From NCBI RefSeq assembly GCF_014635245.1, contig NZ_BMCP01000008.1:1-57662 (forward strand): 57,662 nucleotides of DNA, read 5' to 3'. This document shows, in pieces, positions 34,784-44,277 of this stretch. The DNA is from Agaricicola taiwanensis. GTDB taxonomy: Bacteria; Pseudomonadota; Alphaproteobacteria; Rhizobiales; Methylopilaceae. The position numbers were made by a program, and so were the translations under genes. The notes beneath the pieces were generated by a model. The model was not told the origin of the DNA. It worked only from the letters and a program-made list of their open reading frames with translations, and did not search any database. Within the stretch, counting starts at the first letter, position 1. Every line of letters begins with the position of its first letter.

Positions 34784-36541
34784 ATGGCGATCATGACCCA
34801 GCACATTCCAGCCGCCGATACCGGGACCCGAAAGCTTTCGAGCCTGCTGTTCGAAGGCGCGAACGGGCTCCTCGCCCTCCTGATGCTGCTGCTGGTGCTC
34901 TACCCCATCGGCGCGATGTTCGTGCGCGAGCTCCTGCCTGATGGCGGCGTCAACATCCAGGCGTTCCGCAACGTGCTGAGTTCGTCGGCGTTCTGGGAAG
35001 CCGCCTACAACACCGCCATCGTGCTCGCCGTCTCCGGCAGCCTGTCGATCCTGATCGGGACAATCTTCGCCTGGCTGAACGAGCGCACCGACGCCCAGAT
35101 GGGCTTCGTCTCCAAGTTCCTTCCCGTCCTGCCGTTGCTCGTGCCGTCGGTCGCGATGTCGATCGGCTGGATCTTCCTGGCGCAGGAGACGAGCGGCTTC
35201 CTCAACGTCTTCATCCGCTGGCTGGCGGATTTCGCCGGCATCGAGATGAGGCGGGGCCCGCTCAACATCTCGACCTGGAGCGGCCTGATCTTCGTCTACA
35301 CGCTCCATCTCGTCCCCTTTTCCTATCTCATCGTGTCGGTGGCGTTCCGCAATCTGGACCCGGCCTATGAGGAGGCCGCGCGCATGAGCGGAGCGGGGCG
35401 CCTCAGGGTGTTCCTCAAGATCTCCAGCGCCAGCGTCCTGCCGGCGATCATGAACTCGGCCCTGCTCGTAACCATCGTCGGCATCGCGATGTATTCCGTG
35501 CCCGTCATCATCGGCTCGGTGGCGCGCATCGACGTGCTTTCGGTCATGACGGTGAACCTCGTGCGCGGCGTCTATCCGCCCCGCATCGCTGAAGGCGTCG
35601 TCATCAGCCTGATCCTGACCGCCGTGGTCCTCGGCGTCTGGTGGCTGCAGAGATATATGTCCGGGCGGCAGCGTCACGCCACCATCGGGGGCAAGGCCGG
35701 AGGCACCTCCCTCGTTGAACTTGGGGCCTGGAAGTGGGTCGCCCGCGTTCTGGTGCTGGCCTTCGTGGCCGCCTCCACCGTGCTGCCCTTCGTCGCCCTG
35801 CTGCTCGTGGCGCTTCAGCCCTTCTGGTCGCCGGCGATCGATGTCTCCATGCTCTCGCTTCAGCATTTCGAGGAGCTGTTTCAGGCCGGCATCACCAAAC
35901 GGGCGCTCACCACCTCGCTGACCCTGGGTGTCGTCGGGGCGACGATCGGCATGATCGTGGCCGCCGTTCTCATGGAATATGCGCGCGATCGCGGCGGCTG
36001 GCGCGCCAACACGGTGCTCGGCATCGTCCGTCTGCCGGGCGCCGTCATCAATGTGGTGCTGGGCGTCGGCTTCCTCATCGTGCTCGGCGCGCCGCCGTTC
36101 AACCTGCAGGGCACGGCTCTCATCCTGCTCCTGGCCTACATCGTCATCTACATGCCGCAGGCGGCGACCGCCGCCGGCTCCGCCATCGAGCAGGTGGGTG
36201 GTGAACTGATCGAAAGCGGCCGCATGGCGGGCGCGGGCAAGAGCCGGGTCTTCGGCCGCATCACCCTGCCGCTGATCCTGCCGGGTCTGGCGGCCGGATG
36301 GGCCATGATCTTCGTCGTCATGGTGGGTGATCTCACGGCTTCGGCCCTGCTCGCCGGCACCCGGAACCCGGTGGTCGGCTTCGTGATCCTCGATATCTGG
36401 GAGAACGGGCTCTACTCGGCGCTCGCCGCGCTCTCCGCCCTGATCAGCATGATCTCCACGGCGGCGGTGATGCTCGTGCTCTACCTCGGCCGGGGGCGCT
36501 TGAGCCAGGCGGGAAGCTTCTCCGGCAGGATAACCAACTGA
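34784..36541 (+). CDS. ABC transporter permease, fused two-domain type
   Basis: 585 residues with about twelve membrane helices in two related halves (about 60-300 and 330-575), each with an EAA loop: EEAARMSGAGRLRVFLKI and ESGRMAGAGKSRVFGRI. This is the FbpB-type fused permease that needs no second permease subunit. The stop codon overlaps the start of the next gene by one base (TGATG), so transport and CoA activation are translationally linked. Confidence 0.95.
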   Translation: MAIMTQHIPAADTGTRKLSSLLFEGANGLLALLMLLLVLYPIGAMFVRELLPDGGVNIQAFRNVLSSSAFWEAAYNTAIVLAVSGSLSILIGTIFAWLNERTDAQMGFVSKFLPVLPLLVPSVAMSIGWIFLAQETSGFLNVFIRWLADFAGIEMRRGPLNISTWSGLIFVYTLHLVPFSYLIVSVAFRNLDPAYEEAARMSGAGRLRVFLKISSASVLPAIMNSALLVTIVGIAMYSVPVIIGSVARIDVLSVMTVNLVRGVYPPRIAEGVVISLILTAVVLGVWWLQRYMSGRQRHATIGGKAGGTSLVELGAWKWVARVLVLAFVAASTVLPFVALLLVALQPFWSPAIDVSMLSLQHFEELFQAGITKRALTTSLTLGVVGATIGMIVAAVLMEYARDRGGWRANTVLGIVRLPGAVINVVLGVGFLIVLGAPPFNLQGTALILLLAYIVIYMPQAATAAGSAIEQVGGELIESGRMAGAGKSRVFGRITLPLILPGLAAGWAMIFVVMVGDLTASALLAGTRNPVVGFVILDIWENGLYSALAALSALISMISTAAVMLVLYLGRGRLSQAGSFSGRITN

Positions 36542-38691
36542 TGGGCAGGATAGCGGTGCAGGAAAGAGTTGAAATGGCAACGCGGCAGCACATGGACCTT
36601 CGATACATGCTGGCGCCGAAGTCGATCGCGGTGATCGGGGCCTCCGCCGAGCCGACGCGCATGAGCGGCATGATCGTCAGCCAGATCCGGCGCTTCGGGT
36701 TCGAGGGCGAGGTCTATCCGATCAACCCCAAATATGACGAGCTGGCGGGTTTCCGCTGCTACGGCTCCATCCTCGATCTGCGCGACAACCCGCCGGATGT
36801 CGCCGTGGTGTTCGTCAATGCGGAAGCCGCGGTCAAGGCCGCGGAAGACTGCGCCGAGATCGGCGTCCGCTCCCTCATCGTGCTGACCGCCGGCTTTGCC
36901 GAGACGGGAGACGAGGGCGTCCGCATGCAGGAACGGCTCGTCGAGATCTGCCGGGGCGCGGGCATGCCGGCCTGCGGGCCGAACACGGCGGGGCTGGCGA
37001 ACTTCAACAATGGCTTTATCGCCTTCGGCGCCAGCGGCTTCCTCGGCCTGAAGAAGGCCGGCCGTGGCAATGTCGGCGTCATCTCCGCCTCCGGCGGGCT
37101 TGCGACGACCATATTGGGGCACTGCCAGCAGCGCGGGCTCGGCGTCAGCCATCTGATCGGCATCGGCAATGAGGCGGTCACCACCGCCGCCGATTATCTC
37201 TCCTATCTGATCGACGACCCACAGGTGGACTGCGTCGTCTGCCTCCTGGAATCGGTGCGCGATGCCGAGGGTTTCCTGGCGGCTGCGGACAAGGCGATGG
37301 AGCAGGGCAAGACGGTGATCGTCATGAAGCAGGGCCGCAGTGATGTGGGCCTGCGTGCGATCCAGACCCATACGGCGGCGCTGGGCGGGGCGGCCGTCGA
37401 CTTCGAAGCGGCCTGCCGCGCCCATGGCATCATCGTCGTCCGCGAACTGACCGCGCTGGCCGACCAGGCGCTGCTCGCGACGCGGCTGAAGGCGGTCTCC
37501 GGCTATGACATCGGTGTCCTCAGCCTGCCCGGCGGCGGCACCAGCCTGCTCGCCGATGCCGGGCGCGAGCAGGGGTTCGAGCTGCCGCTCCTGTCGGAGC
37601 CCATCAAGCAGCAGCTGCGGCCGATCGTGCCGAAGATCGCCGCGGTCGCAAATCCGCTCGACCCCACGGCCGGCTTCGGACGCGATACGGCGCGGCTGAA
37701 GGCCTGCATCGAAACCTTCGCATCGGAGCCGGCCTTCGAGATATTCTTCTTCTTCCAGTCCCAGGCCGAGCCCGAATACTGCAAGATGATCGCGAGCACC
37801 CTCGTGGAATCCTCGAAGGTGATCGGAAAACCCATGATCGTCGTGTGGGAGGCGGGCGAGGGGCTCGAGGAGGGCGCCTGGAAGGTGCTTCGCGAGGCCG
37901 GCGTTCCGCTCTTTCCCAGCACCATGGACGCCTTCACGGCACTGGCCCGGCATCGCGATCATGCCCGATCGGCCGCCCGCAGGGCCAATACGACGCGCCG
38001 TGACTTCGGCCCCTTGCAGAAGAGCGGCTTCACGGCGCCGTCCCGCGACGATTTCGACAGTCTCGACGAGTGGCTGCGCGCCTTGCTGGATGCCGCCGGT
38101 ATCCCACGGCCGGGTTCGGACATCGTCCAGACCGAGGACGAAGCCGTGGCCGCCGCGGAGCGCATCGGTTATCCCGTGGCGGTCAAGCTCGTCTCCTCCA
38201 CCATCACCCACAAGAGCGATGTCGGCGGCGTCCACCTCTTCCTGAAGGATGCGGCGGCGGTCCGCGCGGCGGTCCGCGCCATCCGGGGCAATGTCGCCGC
38301 CGCTGATGTGGACGGCATCCTGGTGCAGCAGATGATCGAGGGGGGAACGGAATGGCTGGTCGGGGTCCATACCGACGAGCAGTTCGGTCCGCTCGTCACC
38401 ATCGGCTTCGGCGGCATCCTGACCGATCTCATCGCCGATGCCGCGCGACGTCCGGTTCCGGTGACGGAAGCGGATGTGCGGGAGATGATCGGTGAGTTGA
38501 AGACCGCGCCGCTTCTGAAGGGATATCGCGGACGGCCGGCCGGCGAGGTCGGGCTGTTCGTTGATCTCGTCCAGAGGGTGGCCTGGGTCGCGCACGAACT
38601 GCGCGCGACCAGGCCTGAATTCGAGCTCAATCCCGTCATCGTCGGTCCGGAGGGAACGACACCGCTCGCGGTCGACTGGGCCGGGCGATAG
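36541..38691 (+). CDS. NDP-forming acyl-CoA synthetase
   Basis: 716 residues (683 if ATG 36574, which has AGGAAAGAG, is used). Domain order: CoA-binding Rossmann domain (about 25-150), succinyl-CoA-ligase-like domain with the phosphorylated His277 in THTAALGG, and a C-terminal ATP-grasp domain (about 500-716, YPVAVKLVSSTITHKSDVGGV). It makes an acyl-CoA from a free acid with ATP giving ADP and phosphate. As it follows the importer with overlapping codons, it most likely activates the imported acid. Confidence 0.93.
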   Translation: MGRIAVQERVEMATRQHMDLRYMLAPKSIAVIGASAEPTRMSGMIVSQIRRFGFEGEVYPINPKYDELAGFRCYGSILDLRDNPPDVAVVFVNAEAAVKAAEDCAEIGVRSLIVLTAGFAETGDEGVRMQERLVEICRGAGMPACGPNTAGLANFNNGFIAFGASGFLGLKKAGRGNVGVISASGGLATTILGHCQQRGLGVSHLIGIGNEAVTTAADYLSYLIDDPQVDCVVCLLESVRDAEGFLAAADKAMEQGKTVIVMKQGRSDVGLRAIQTHTAALGGAAVDFEAACRAHGIIVVRELTALADQALLATRLKAVSGYDIGVLSLPGGGTSLLADAGREQGFELPLLSEPIKQQLRPIVPKIAAVANPLDPTAGFGRDTARLKACIETFASEPAFEIFFFFQSQAEPEYCKMIASTLVESSKVIGKPMIVVWEAGEGLEEGAWKVLREAGVPLFPSTMDAFTALARHRDHARSAARRANTTRRDFGPLQKSGFTAPSRDDFDSLDEWLRALLDAAGIPRPGSDIVQTEDEAVAAAERIGYPVAVKLVSSTITHKSDVGGVHLFLKDAAAVRAAVRAIRGNVAAADVDGILVQQMIEGGTEWLVGVHTDEQFGPLVTIGFGGILTDLIADAARRPVPVTEADVREMIGELKTAPLLKGYRGRPAGEVGLFVDLVQRVAWVAHELRATRPEFELNPVIVGPEGTTPLAVDWAGR

Positions 38692-38725
38692 CCGGGCGGC
38701 TGACCGTCCTTGAGGAAAAAACCGA

Positions 38726-39508
38726 ATGTCCGTTCTGCTTGAAGAATTCGACAACGGCATCGTTTCGCTGACCCTGAACCGTCCGGACAGGATGAACGCC
38801 ATTTCGCCCGAACTGGCGGACGCGCTCATCGAGGCATTCACCCGCCTTGGCGAAACACCTGATGTCGCGGCGGTCATCCTCACCGGCGCCGGTCGCGCCT
38901 TCAGCTCGGGCGGCGACGTCAAGATCATGACGACGCGCAAGGACTGGACCTATGAGCAGCGGCTGAACCAGCTCAACCATGTCCATCGCATACCGCTGGC
39001 GCTTCATCGCATGGCCAAACCCACCATCGCGCTGGTCAACGGCGTGGCGGTGGGGGCGGGCCTCAGCCTAGCGCTCGCATGCGACTTCCGCATTGCCGGA
39101 CGCTCCGCCAAATTCGCCGCGAGCTTTGCCCGGGTGGGCCTCTCCGGCGACTATGGCGGCAGCTGGTTCATGACACGGCTCATCGGCACCGCGAAAACCC
39201 GAGAACTCTATTTCAGCGGCGAAGCGGTCGATGCGGAACGGGCCGCCCGGGAGGGACTGGTCAACCGCATGGTCGAGGATGCGGACCTGGCGTCCGAGGG
39301 GCGGGCCTTCGCCAGCCGCTTCAGCGGCGGGCCCAGCCTGGCACTCGGCTACATGAAGAAGAACCTGAACATCGCCGAGACCGGATCGCTTGAGGATGTG
39401 CTGGCGGCCGAGGCGATCCATCAGGCGCGGGTCGCCATGTCGGACGATCACCAAGAGGGCGTGCAGGCCTTCATCGAGAAACGGCCGGCGAAATTCATGG
39501 GCCGCTGA
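38726..39508 (+). CDS. Enoyl-CoA hydratase/isomerase family protein, second copy
   Basis: 260 residues, crotonase fold with oxyanion-hole segments RAFSSGGDV and NGVAVGAGLS. The first catalytic Glu of true hydratases is Phe134 here, while the second is kept (Glu160 in TRELYFSG); Asp142 in SGDYGG is near. The protein may therefore be an isomerase or a C-C bond hydrolase rather than a hydratase. It differs strongly from the copy at 31631, so the two are not duplicates with one job. Confidence 0.88.
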   Translation: MSVLLEEFDNGIVSLTLNRPDRMNAISPELADALIEAFTRLGETPDVAAVILTGAGRAFSSGGDVKIMTTRKDWTYEQRLNQLNHVHRIPLALHRMAKPTIALVNGVAVGAGLSLALACDFRIAGRSAKFAASFARVGLSGDYGGSWFMTRLIGTAKTRELYFSGEAVDAERAAREGLVNRMVEDADLASEGRAFASRFSGGPSLALGYMKKNLNIAETGSLEDVLAAEAIHQARVAMSDDHQEGVQAFIEKRPAKFMGR

Positions 39509-39552
39509 GGCGGCATTGCAATCAGGGCCGCGGCTGCGGCCGACGGCAGGGT

Positions 39553-40017
39553 GTGGACGATATGGTCAGCGTGGAAGCTCCCGAAGAACTGGCGGCACTG
39601 GCGGGATCGGAACTCGGTGTCAGCGGTTGGGTGACGGTCGATCAGAAGATGATCGATGATTTCGGCCACGCCACCGGCGACCATCAGTGGATACATATGG
39701 ATGTCGAACGGGCCCGGCGCGAGATGCCCGGCGGCAAGACCATCGCCCATGGCTATCTCATCCTGTCGCTGACGCCGCGCCTGCTCAACTCGGTCTATGA
39801 GGTCAGGTCGAAGAAGAGGGGCATCAATTACGGGCTGAACCGCGTGCGTTTCATCGCCCCCGTGCCCGAAGGCTCCCGCATCCGACTGCGCGTGGTCCTC
39901 AACAGCGCCGAGCCGATGAACGGCGGCTACCGGTTCCAGTTCGCCAACACCTTCGAGCTGGAGGGGTCGGAACGCCCCGCCGCCGTCACCGAAAACATTG
40001 TCGCAGTCTATGTATGA
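39553..40017 (+). CDS. MaoC-like (R)-specific enoyl-CoA hydratase
   Basis: 154 residues from GTG 39553 (ATG 39562 possible). A hotdog fold with the hydratase motif DFGHATGDHQWIHMD, giving Asp43 and His48 as catalytic pair, then GKTIAHGYLILSL. It adds water to a trans-2-enoyl-CoA with R stereochemistry. The next gene, an SDR, would oxidise the R-hydroxy product; the pair is typical. Confidence 0.9.
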   Translation: MDDMVSVEAPEELAALAGSELGVSGWVTVDQKMIDDFGHATGDHQWIHMDVERARREMPGGKTIAHGYLILSLTPRLLNSVYEVRSKKRGINYGLNRVRFIAPVPEGSRIRLRVVLNSAEPMNGGYRFQFANTFELEGSERPAAVTENIVAVYV

Positions 40018-40031
40018 GAGAGGAGAGATCC

Positions 40032-40949
40032 ATGCCTGAGCGGGTGATGGAAGAAAAGGTGGCCGTCGTCACCGGCGCCGGAGGCGGGATCGGCCGGGCG
40101 ATCGCCCAGGCCATGGCCGCGGCGGGCGCCCGGGTCATCGTCAACGATGTCGGCGGCGGGCTGAACGGCGAGGGCCGCTCGGACACTCCGGGCAATGAAA
40201 CCATATCGCTCATCCGCAACGCGGGCGGCGAGGCGGAACTCTGCACCGACAGCGTGGCCGAGTGGGGCTCGGCGCAGAAGATCGTGCAGGCGGCGCTCGA
40301 TCATTACGGCCGCGTCGATGCCGTCGTGAACAATGCCGGCATCCTGCGCGACATCATCTTCCACAAGATGGAACCGGCGGACTGGGATGCCGTCATCGGC
40401 GTCCACCTCAACGGCAGCTTCTATGTCAGCCGCGCCGCCGCGCCGCATTTTCGCCAGCAGGGCAGTGGCGCCTATGTCCATATGACCTCGACATCCGGCC
40501 TGATCGGCAATTTCGGCCAGGCGAATTATTCGGCGGCCAAGCTCGGCATCGTCGGGCTCTCCAAGTCCATCGCGCTCGACATGCAGCGTTTCGGCGTCCG
40601 CTCCAACTGCATCGCCCCCAACGCCTGGAGCCGCATGATCAGCTCGATCCCGGCGACCACGGAAGCGGAGAAGGAGCGCGTGGCGCGGCTGCAGAGGATG
40701 ACGCCCGACAAGAACGCCCCGCTCGCCGTGTTCCTGGCGTCGGATCTCGCCAGGGACGTCACGGGCCAGATCTTCGTCTCGCGCAACAACGAGATCTTCC
40801 TCATGAGCCACAACAGGCCGCTGCGCGGCATCCAGAGATCGGAGGGATGGTCGCCGGAACTGATCGCGGAACATGCGCTCCCGGCGATGCGCGCCAATCT
40901 GCAGCCGCTCGAGCGCAGCGCCGACGTGTTCGGCTGGGACCCGGTGTAG
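40032..40949 (+). CDS. SDR family 3-hydroxyacyl-CoA dehydrogenase
   Basis: 305 residues with NAD(P) motif TGAGGGIGRAIA, structural NNAGI, and catalytic Ser in MTSTSG, Tyr166 and Lys170 (YSAAK). The pattern, with long GGGLNGEGRSD insert, is that of the dehydrogenase domain of peroxisomal multifunctional enzyme type 2 and its stand-alone bacterial relatives, acting on (3R)-hydroxyacyl-CoA. It lies 14 bases after the MaoC gene, with AGGAGAGATCC upstream. Confidence 0.92.
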   Translation: MPERVMEEKVAVVTGAGGGIGRAIAQAMAAAGARVIVNDVGGGLNGEGRSDTPGNETISLIRNAGGEAELCTDSVAEWGSAQKIVQAALDHYGRVDAVVNNAGILRDIIFHKMEPADWDAVIGVHLNGSFYVSRAAAPHFRQQGSGAYVHMTSTSGLIGNFGQANYSAAKLGIVGLSKSIALDMQRFGVRSNCIAPNAWSRMISSIPATTEAEKERVARLQRMTPDKNAPLAVFLASDLARDVTGQIFVSRNNEIFLMSHNRPLRGIQRSEGWSPELIAEHALPAMRANLQPLERSADVFGWDPV

Positions 40950-40953
40950 AGAG

Positions 40954-42120
40954 ATGGGCAGCAGTGACTGCTACATCGTCGGCGCCTACGAACATCCGAC
41001 CCGCAAGGCGCCGGACAAATCGGTGCCTCAGCTCCACGCGGAGGTGGCGATCGGCGCCCTCAGCGACGCCGGCCTGACGCTCGGCGACGTCGACGGCTAT
41101 TTCTGTTCCGGCGATGCCGTCGGCCTCGGCCCGCTGAGCATGGCGGATTACCTCAACCTGAAGCCCCGCTATCTTGATTCAACCGACATCGGCGGGGCCA
41201 CCTATCTTGCCCAGATCGGCCACGCCAAGCGGGCCATCGCCGAGGGCCGCTGCGATGTGGCGCTGATCACCCTGGCCGGGCGGCCGCGCAGCGAGGGCCA
41301 GGCCACCGGCACGGCGTTCCGGCCGGGCAATCCCAACCAGGCCGACAGCGGCTGGGAGGCGCCGTTCGGCCCGGTCACGGCGAACATGTACGCCATCTGC
41401 GCCATGCGCCACATGTACGAGTTCGGCACGACCAGCGAACAGCTCGCCTGGATCAAGGTGGCGGCAAGCCACCACGCCCAGCACAATCCCAACGCGCTCC
41501 TGCGTGACGTCGTCACCGTGGAGGATGTGGTGAACTCGCCGCTGGTGGCCGATCCGCTGCACCGGCTCGACTGCTGCGTGATCACCGATGGCGGGGGCGC
41601 CCTGGTGCTGGCGCGGCCGGAGATCGCGCGGTCGCTGAACCGGCCGCTCGTGCGCGTGGCCGGCACCGGCGAGGCCTTCAAGGGCCAGTCGGGCGGCAAG
41701 GTCGATCTCACCTATTCCGCCGCCGCATTTGCCGGGCCGCCGGCCTTCGAGGAAGCGGGCGTCACGCCGGCGGACATCAGATATGCCTCGATCTACGACA
41801 GCTTCACGATCACCGTGCTGATGCAGCTTGAGGATCTCGGCTTCTGCAAGAAGGGCGAAGGCGGCCGCTTCGTCGCCGACGGCAATCTCATCTCCGGCAC
41901 CGGCAGGCTGCCGTTCAACACCGATGGCGGGGGGTTGTGCAACAACCACCCGATGAACCGGGGTGGCATGACCAAGGCCATCGAGGCGGTGCGTCAGCTG
42001 CGCGGCGAGGCAGCCCCCGAGGTCCAGGTGAAGAACTGCGACCTCGCCCTGGCGAGTGGCATCGGCAGCCTGCTCGGCAGCCGCCACGGAGCCGCGACAG
42101 TCATCCTGGCACGCGAGTGA
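40954..42120 (+). CDS. Thiolase-like protein (lipid-transfer/SCP2 type) lacking the usual cysteine
   Basis: 388 residues from ATG 40954. Thiolase fold with GxHP-type segment GGGLCNNHPMNRGG near the C-terminus. Where ordinary thiolases have the acylated cysteine, this one has GGATYL (Ala82/Thr83), as in the group that pairs with DUF35 proteins. In the steroid degraders known for such pairs (Ltp with ChsH2-like DUF35) the complex does a retro-aldol cleavage. The next gene, seven bases later, is the DUF35 protein. Confidence 0.9.
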   Translation: MGSSDCYIVGAYEHPTRKAPDKSVPQLHAEVAIGALSDAGLTLGDVDGYFCSGDAVGLGPLSMADYLNLKPRYLDSTDIGGATYLAQIGHAKRAIAEGRCDVALITLAGRPRSEGQATGTAFRPGNPNQADSGWEAPFGPVTANMYAICAMRHMYEFGTTSEQLAWIKVAASHHAQHNPNALLRDVVTVEDVVNSPLVADPLHRLDCCVITDGGGALVLARPEIARSLNRPLVRVAGTGEAFKGQSGGKVDLTYSAAAFAGPPAFEEAGVTPADIRYASIYDSFTITVLMQLEDLGFCKKGEGGRFVADGNLISGTGRLPFNTDGGGLCNNHPMNRGGMTKAIEAVRQLRGEAAPEVQVKNCDLALASGIGSLLGSRHGAATVILARE

Positions 42121-42126
42121 ACACCC

Positions 42127-42519
42127 ATGACAGACACGCCCCTCTATACCGATCCGCCTGAGAACACCGACAGCAAGCCCTTCTACGACGCGGCGTCCGA
42201 AGGCCGTTTCCTGACCCGCAAATGCCGCGAGTGCGGTGAGCTGCACTGGTATCCGCGGCCCCATTGTCCCTTCTGCGGCGGCGCGACGGATTGGGTCGAG
42301 CTTTCCGGCGAGGGCACGCTCTACAGCTATTCGGTGAGCCGGCGCGCCCAGCCGCCCTACGCCATCGCCTATGTGACGCTGGCCGAGGGGCCGGTGATGC
42401 TGACCAACATGGTGGACTGCGACTTCGACAAGCTCGCGATCGGCCAGCCCGTCCGGCTCGCCTTCAAACCGACGGTGGCCAACCGGCTCGTCCCCTGCTT
42501 CACGCCCACGGGGGGATGA
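42127..42519 (+). CDS. DUF35/OB-fold zinc-ribbon protein, thiolase partner
   Basis: 130 residues. A rubredoxin-like zinc ribbon with Cys33/Cys36 and Cys47/Cys50 (CRECGELHWYPRPHCPFCGG) is followed by an OB-fold (GEGTLYSYSVSRRAQP...). DUF35 proteins form complexes with thiolase-like proteins and shape their active site or hold CoA. It is adjacent to the thiolase gene with seven bases between, fully in keeping with a complex. Confidence 0.93.
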   Translation: MTDTPLYTDPPENTDSKPFYDAASEGRFLTRKCRECGELHWYPRPHCPFCGGATDWVELSGEGTLYSYSVSRRAQPPYAIAYVTLAEGPVMLTNMVDCDFDKLAIGQPVRLAFKPTVANRLVPCFTPTGG

Positions 42520-42579
42520 TGGCGCCTTTCTGCAGGCTTCACAGGACACCAAGAGCACCAAAGCGGGAGTGACGGTCCG

Positions 42580-44208
42580 ATGCGCGTTGATTTCGATCAT
42601 GAGGTGGATGTCATCGTCCTCGGGCTCGGCGCGGCAGGCGGCTGCGCCGCGATCGAGGCGCACGACCATGGCGCGGAAGTCCTGGTCATCGAGAAGCAGC
42701 CGGCCGGCAGCCATTACTCCAACACGCGCATGAGCGGCGGCGGCTTCCACAGCCCGAGCCCTGATGGCGATCCCGCCGCGCTGAAAGCCTATGCCAAGGC
42801 GATGTTCAGCGGCGATGGCCTGCCGCTGAAGCTCGAGGCTGAAATGCCGGAATATGCGGATGAGCTGGCCGAGATCTGGGCGCGCGAGGCGCCCGAGAAC
42901 GAGGGCTTCATGCGCAGCCTCGATCCGATGTTCCAGACCATCAGCATGGCCAATGCGGCATTTCCCGACTTTCCCGGTGCCGCCGACGCCGGCTACTCGG
43001 TCGTGCGCAGCAGCTATACCGGATCGGAAGACGAGAACGTCATCTACAGCTCGACGATAGACCTCGACAAATCGCAGAAGAATGCCGGCGAGGCCTTCCA
43101 CGCCTGCATGATGACGGGCGTCGGCCGCCGCGGCATCGCCGTCCACTACGACACGCGCGGGCGGCGCTTCCTCATGGGCGAGGATGGCGAGATCACGGGC
43201 GTGAGCTGCCTGCGGGACGGCGAGATCGTGAACTATGGCGCGCGGCGCGCCGTCATCGTCTGCACCGGCGGGTATGAATACAACAAGCGCATGCGCAAGG
43301 CCTTCCTGGATGGCCCGGCCGTCGAGGGCTGGGCCTTCTACGGCTCGCCCGCGAACACCGGCGACGGCATCGAGATGGCGACGCGCATCGGCGCGGGGCT
43401 CGCCAAGGTCGGCAGCGTTGCCGGCCGGGTGATCTGCGCCATACCCGAGCGTCGCCACGGGTTGAAGATCGGGCTCAACACCAATGGTGTCGGCAAGCCC
43501 AACGAGATCGTGGTGGACAGCTACGGCTCGCGTTTCGCCTCCGAGCGGCGGATCACCAAGGACCCGAGCCGCTACATCTTCTACAAGGAGGCGCTGCGCT
43601 TCGACACGCTGACGCTCGACTATCCGCGCATCCCGGCCTGGATGATCTTCGACGAGACGCTGAGGCGCAAGGGGGCGGTGATCTGGACGGCGTCGGCCGT
43701 CTACAACGGGGTCGACTGGGGCGATGACAATCTGAAGGCGATCGAAAACGGCTGGATCCTCAAAGCCCAGTCGATCGAGGAACTGGCCGGGAAGATCCGG
43801 CAGCATTCCGACAATATGGAAAGGATGGATGCCGCGACGCTGGTGCAGTCGGTCGAGCGCTACAACGCCGGTTGCGCCGAGGGCGTCGACCGGGAGTTCA
43901 ACCGCGAGCCGCAGACGCTGGGGCCGGTCGAGACGCCGCCCTTCTACGCCCTGCCGCTTTATCCCGGCGGCCCCAACACCAAGGGCGGTCTGCTGGTCAA
44001 CGCCACGCGCCAGGTGCTGGACTGGGACGGCGAGCCGATCCCCCGGCTCTACGCCGCCGGCGAGATCGCTTCGGTGTTCCAGTTCGTCTATCAGGGCGGC
44101 GGCAACCTTGCCGAAAGCATCACCTTCGGCCGTCTGGCCGGCCGGCTCGCGGCCGCCGAGCCGGTGCGGTCGTCGCCCATGCCATCCGCCCCCGCCGAGA
44201 TCGCGTGA
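42580..44208 (+). CDS. FAD flavoprotein, KstD/fumarate-reductase type
   Basis: 542 residues. FAD-binding GLGAAGGCAAIEAHDHG at the N-terminus and the second FAD contact GLYAAGEIASVFQ near the C-terminus, with the typical substrate domain between. This family holds 3-ketosteroid delta-dehydrogenases, fumarate and urocanate reductases, and other alpha,beta-desaturases. In this operon it could insert or remove a double bond beside a keto group in a ring. It is cytosolic, with no signal peptide. Confidence 0.9.
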   Translation: MRVDFDHEVDVIVLGLGAAGGCAAIEAHDHGAEVLVIEKQPAGSHYSNTRMSGGGFHSPSPDGDPAALKAYAKAMFSGDGLPLKLEAEMPEYADELAEIWAREAPENEGFMRSLDPMFQTISMANAAFPDFPGAADAGYSVVRSSYTGSEDENVIYSSTIDLDKSQKNAGEAFHACMMTGVGRRGIAVHYDTRGRRFLMGEDGEITGVSCLRDGEIVNYGARRAVIVCTGGYEYNKRMRKAFLDGPAVEGWAFYGSPANTGDGIEMATRIGAGLAKVGSVAGRVICAIPERRHGLKIGLNTNGVGKPNEIVVDSYGSRFASERRITKDPSRYIFYKEALRFDTLTLDYPRIPAWMIFDETLRRKGAVIWTASAVYNGVDWGDDNLKAIENGWILKAQSIEELAGKIRQHSDNMERMDAATLVQSVERYNAGCAEGVDREFNREPQTLGPVETPPFYALPLYPGGPNTKGGLLVNATRQVLDWDGEPIPRLYAAGEIASVFQFVYQGGGNLAESITFGRLAGRLAAAEPVRSSPMPSAPAEIA

Positions 44209-44277
44209 TATTCGGCGGCTGAAGGCGTTGGATGCTGTGCATGACGATTTGGCTACTCGCGGCGGTCTTGGCCTGAT

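Noticed and set aside
34769..36580. 603-residue minus-strand open frame, rich in His/Asp/Glu
   Set aside because: Exactly opposite the permease gene; the composition is that of an antisense translation of membrane-helix codons.
36481..38940. 819-residue minus-strand open frame
   Set aside because: Opposite the NDP-forming acyl-CoA synthetase. Gly/Arg/Asp-rich translation typical of an antisense shadow.
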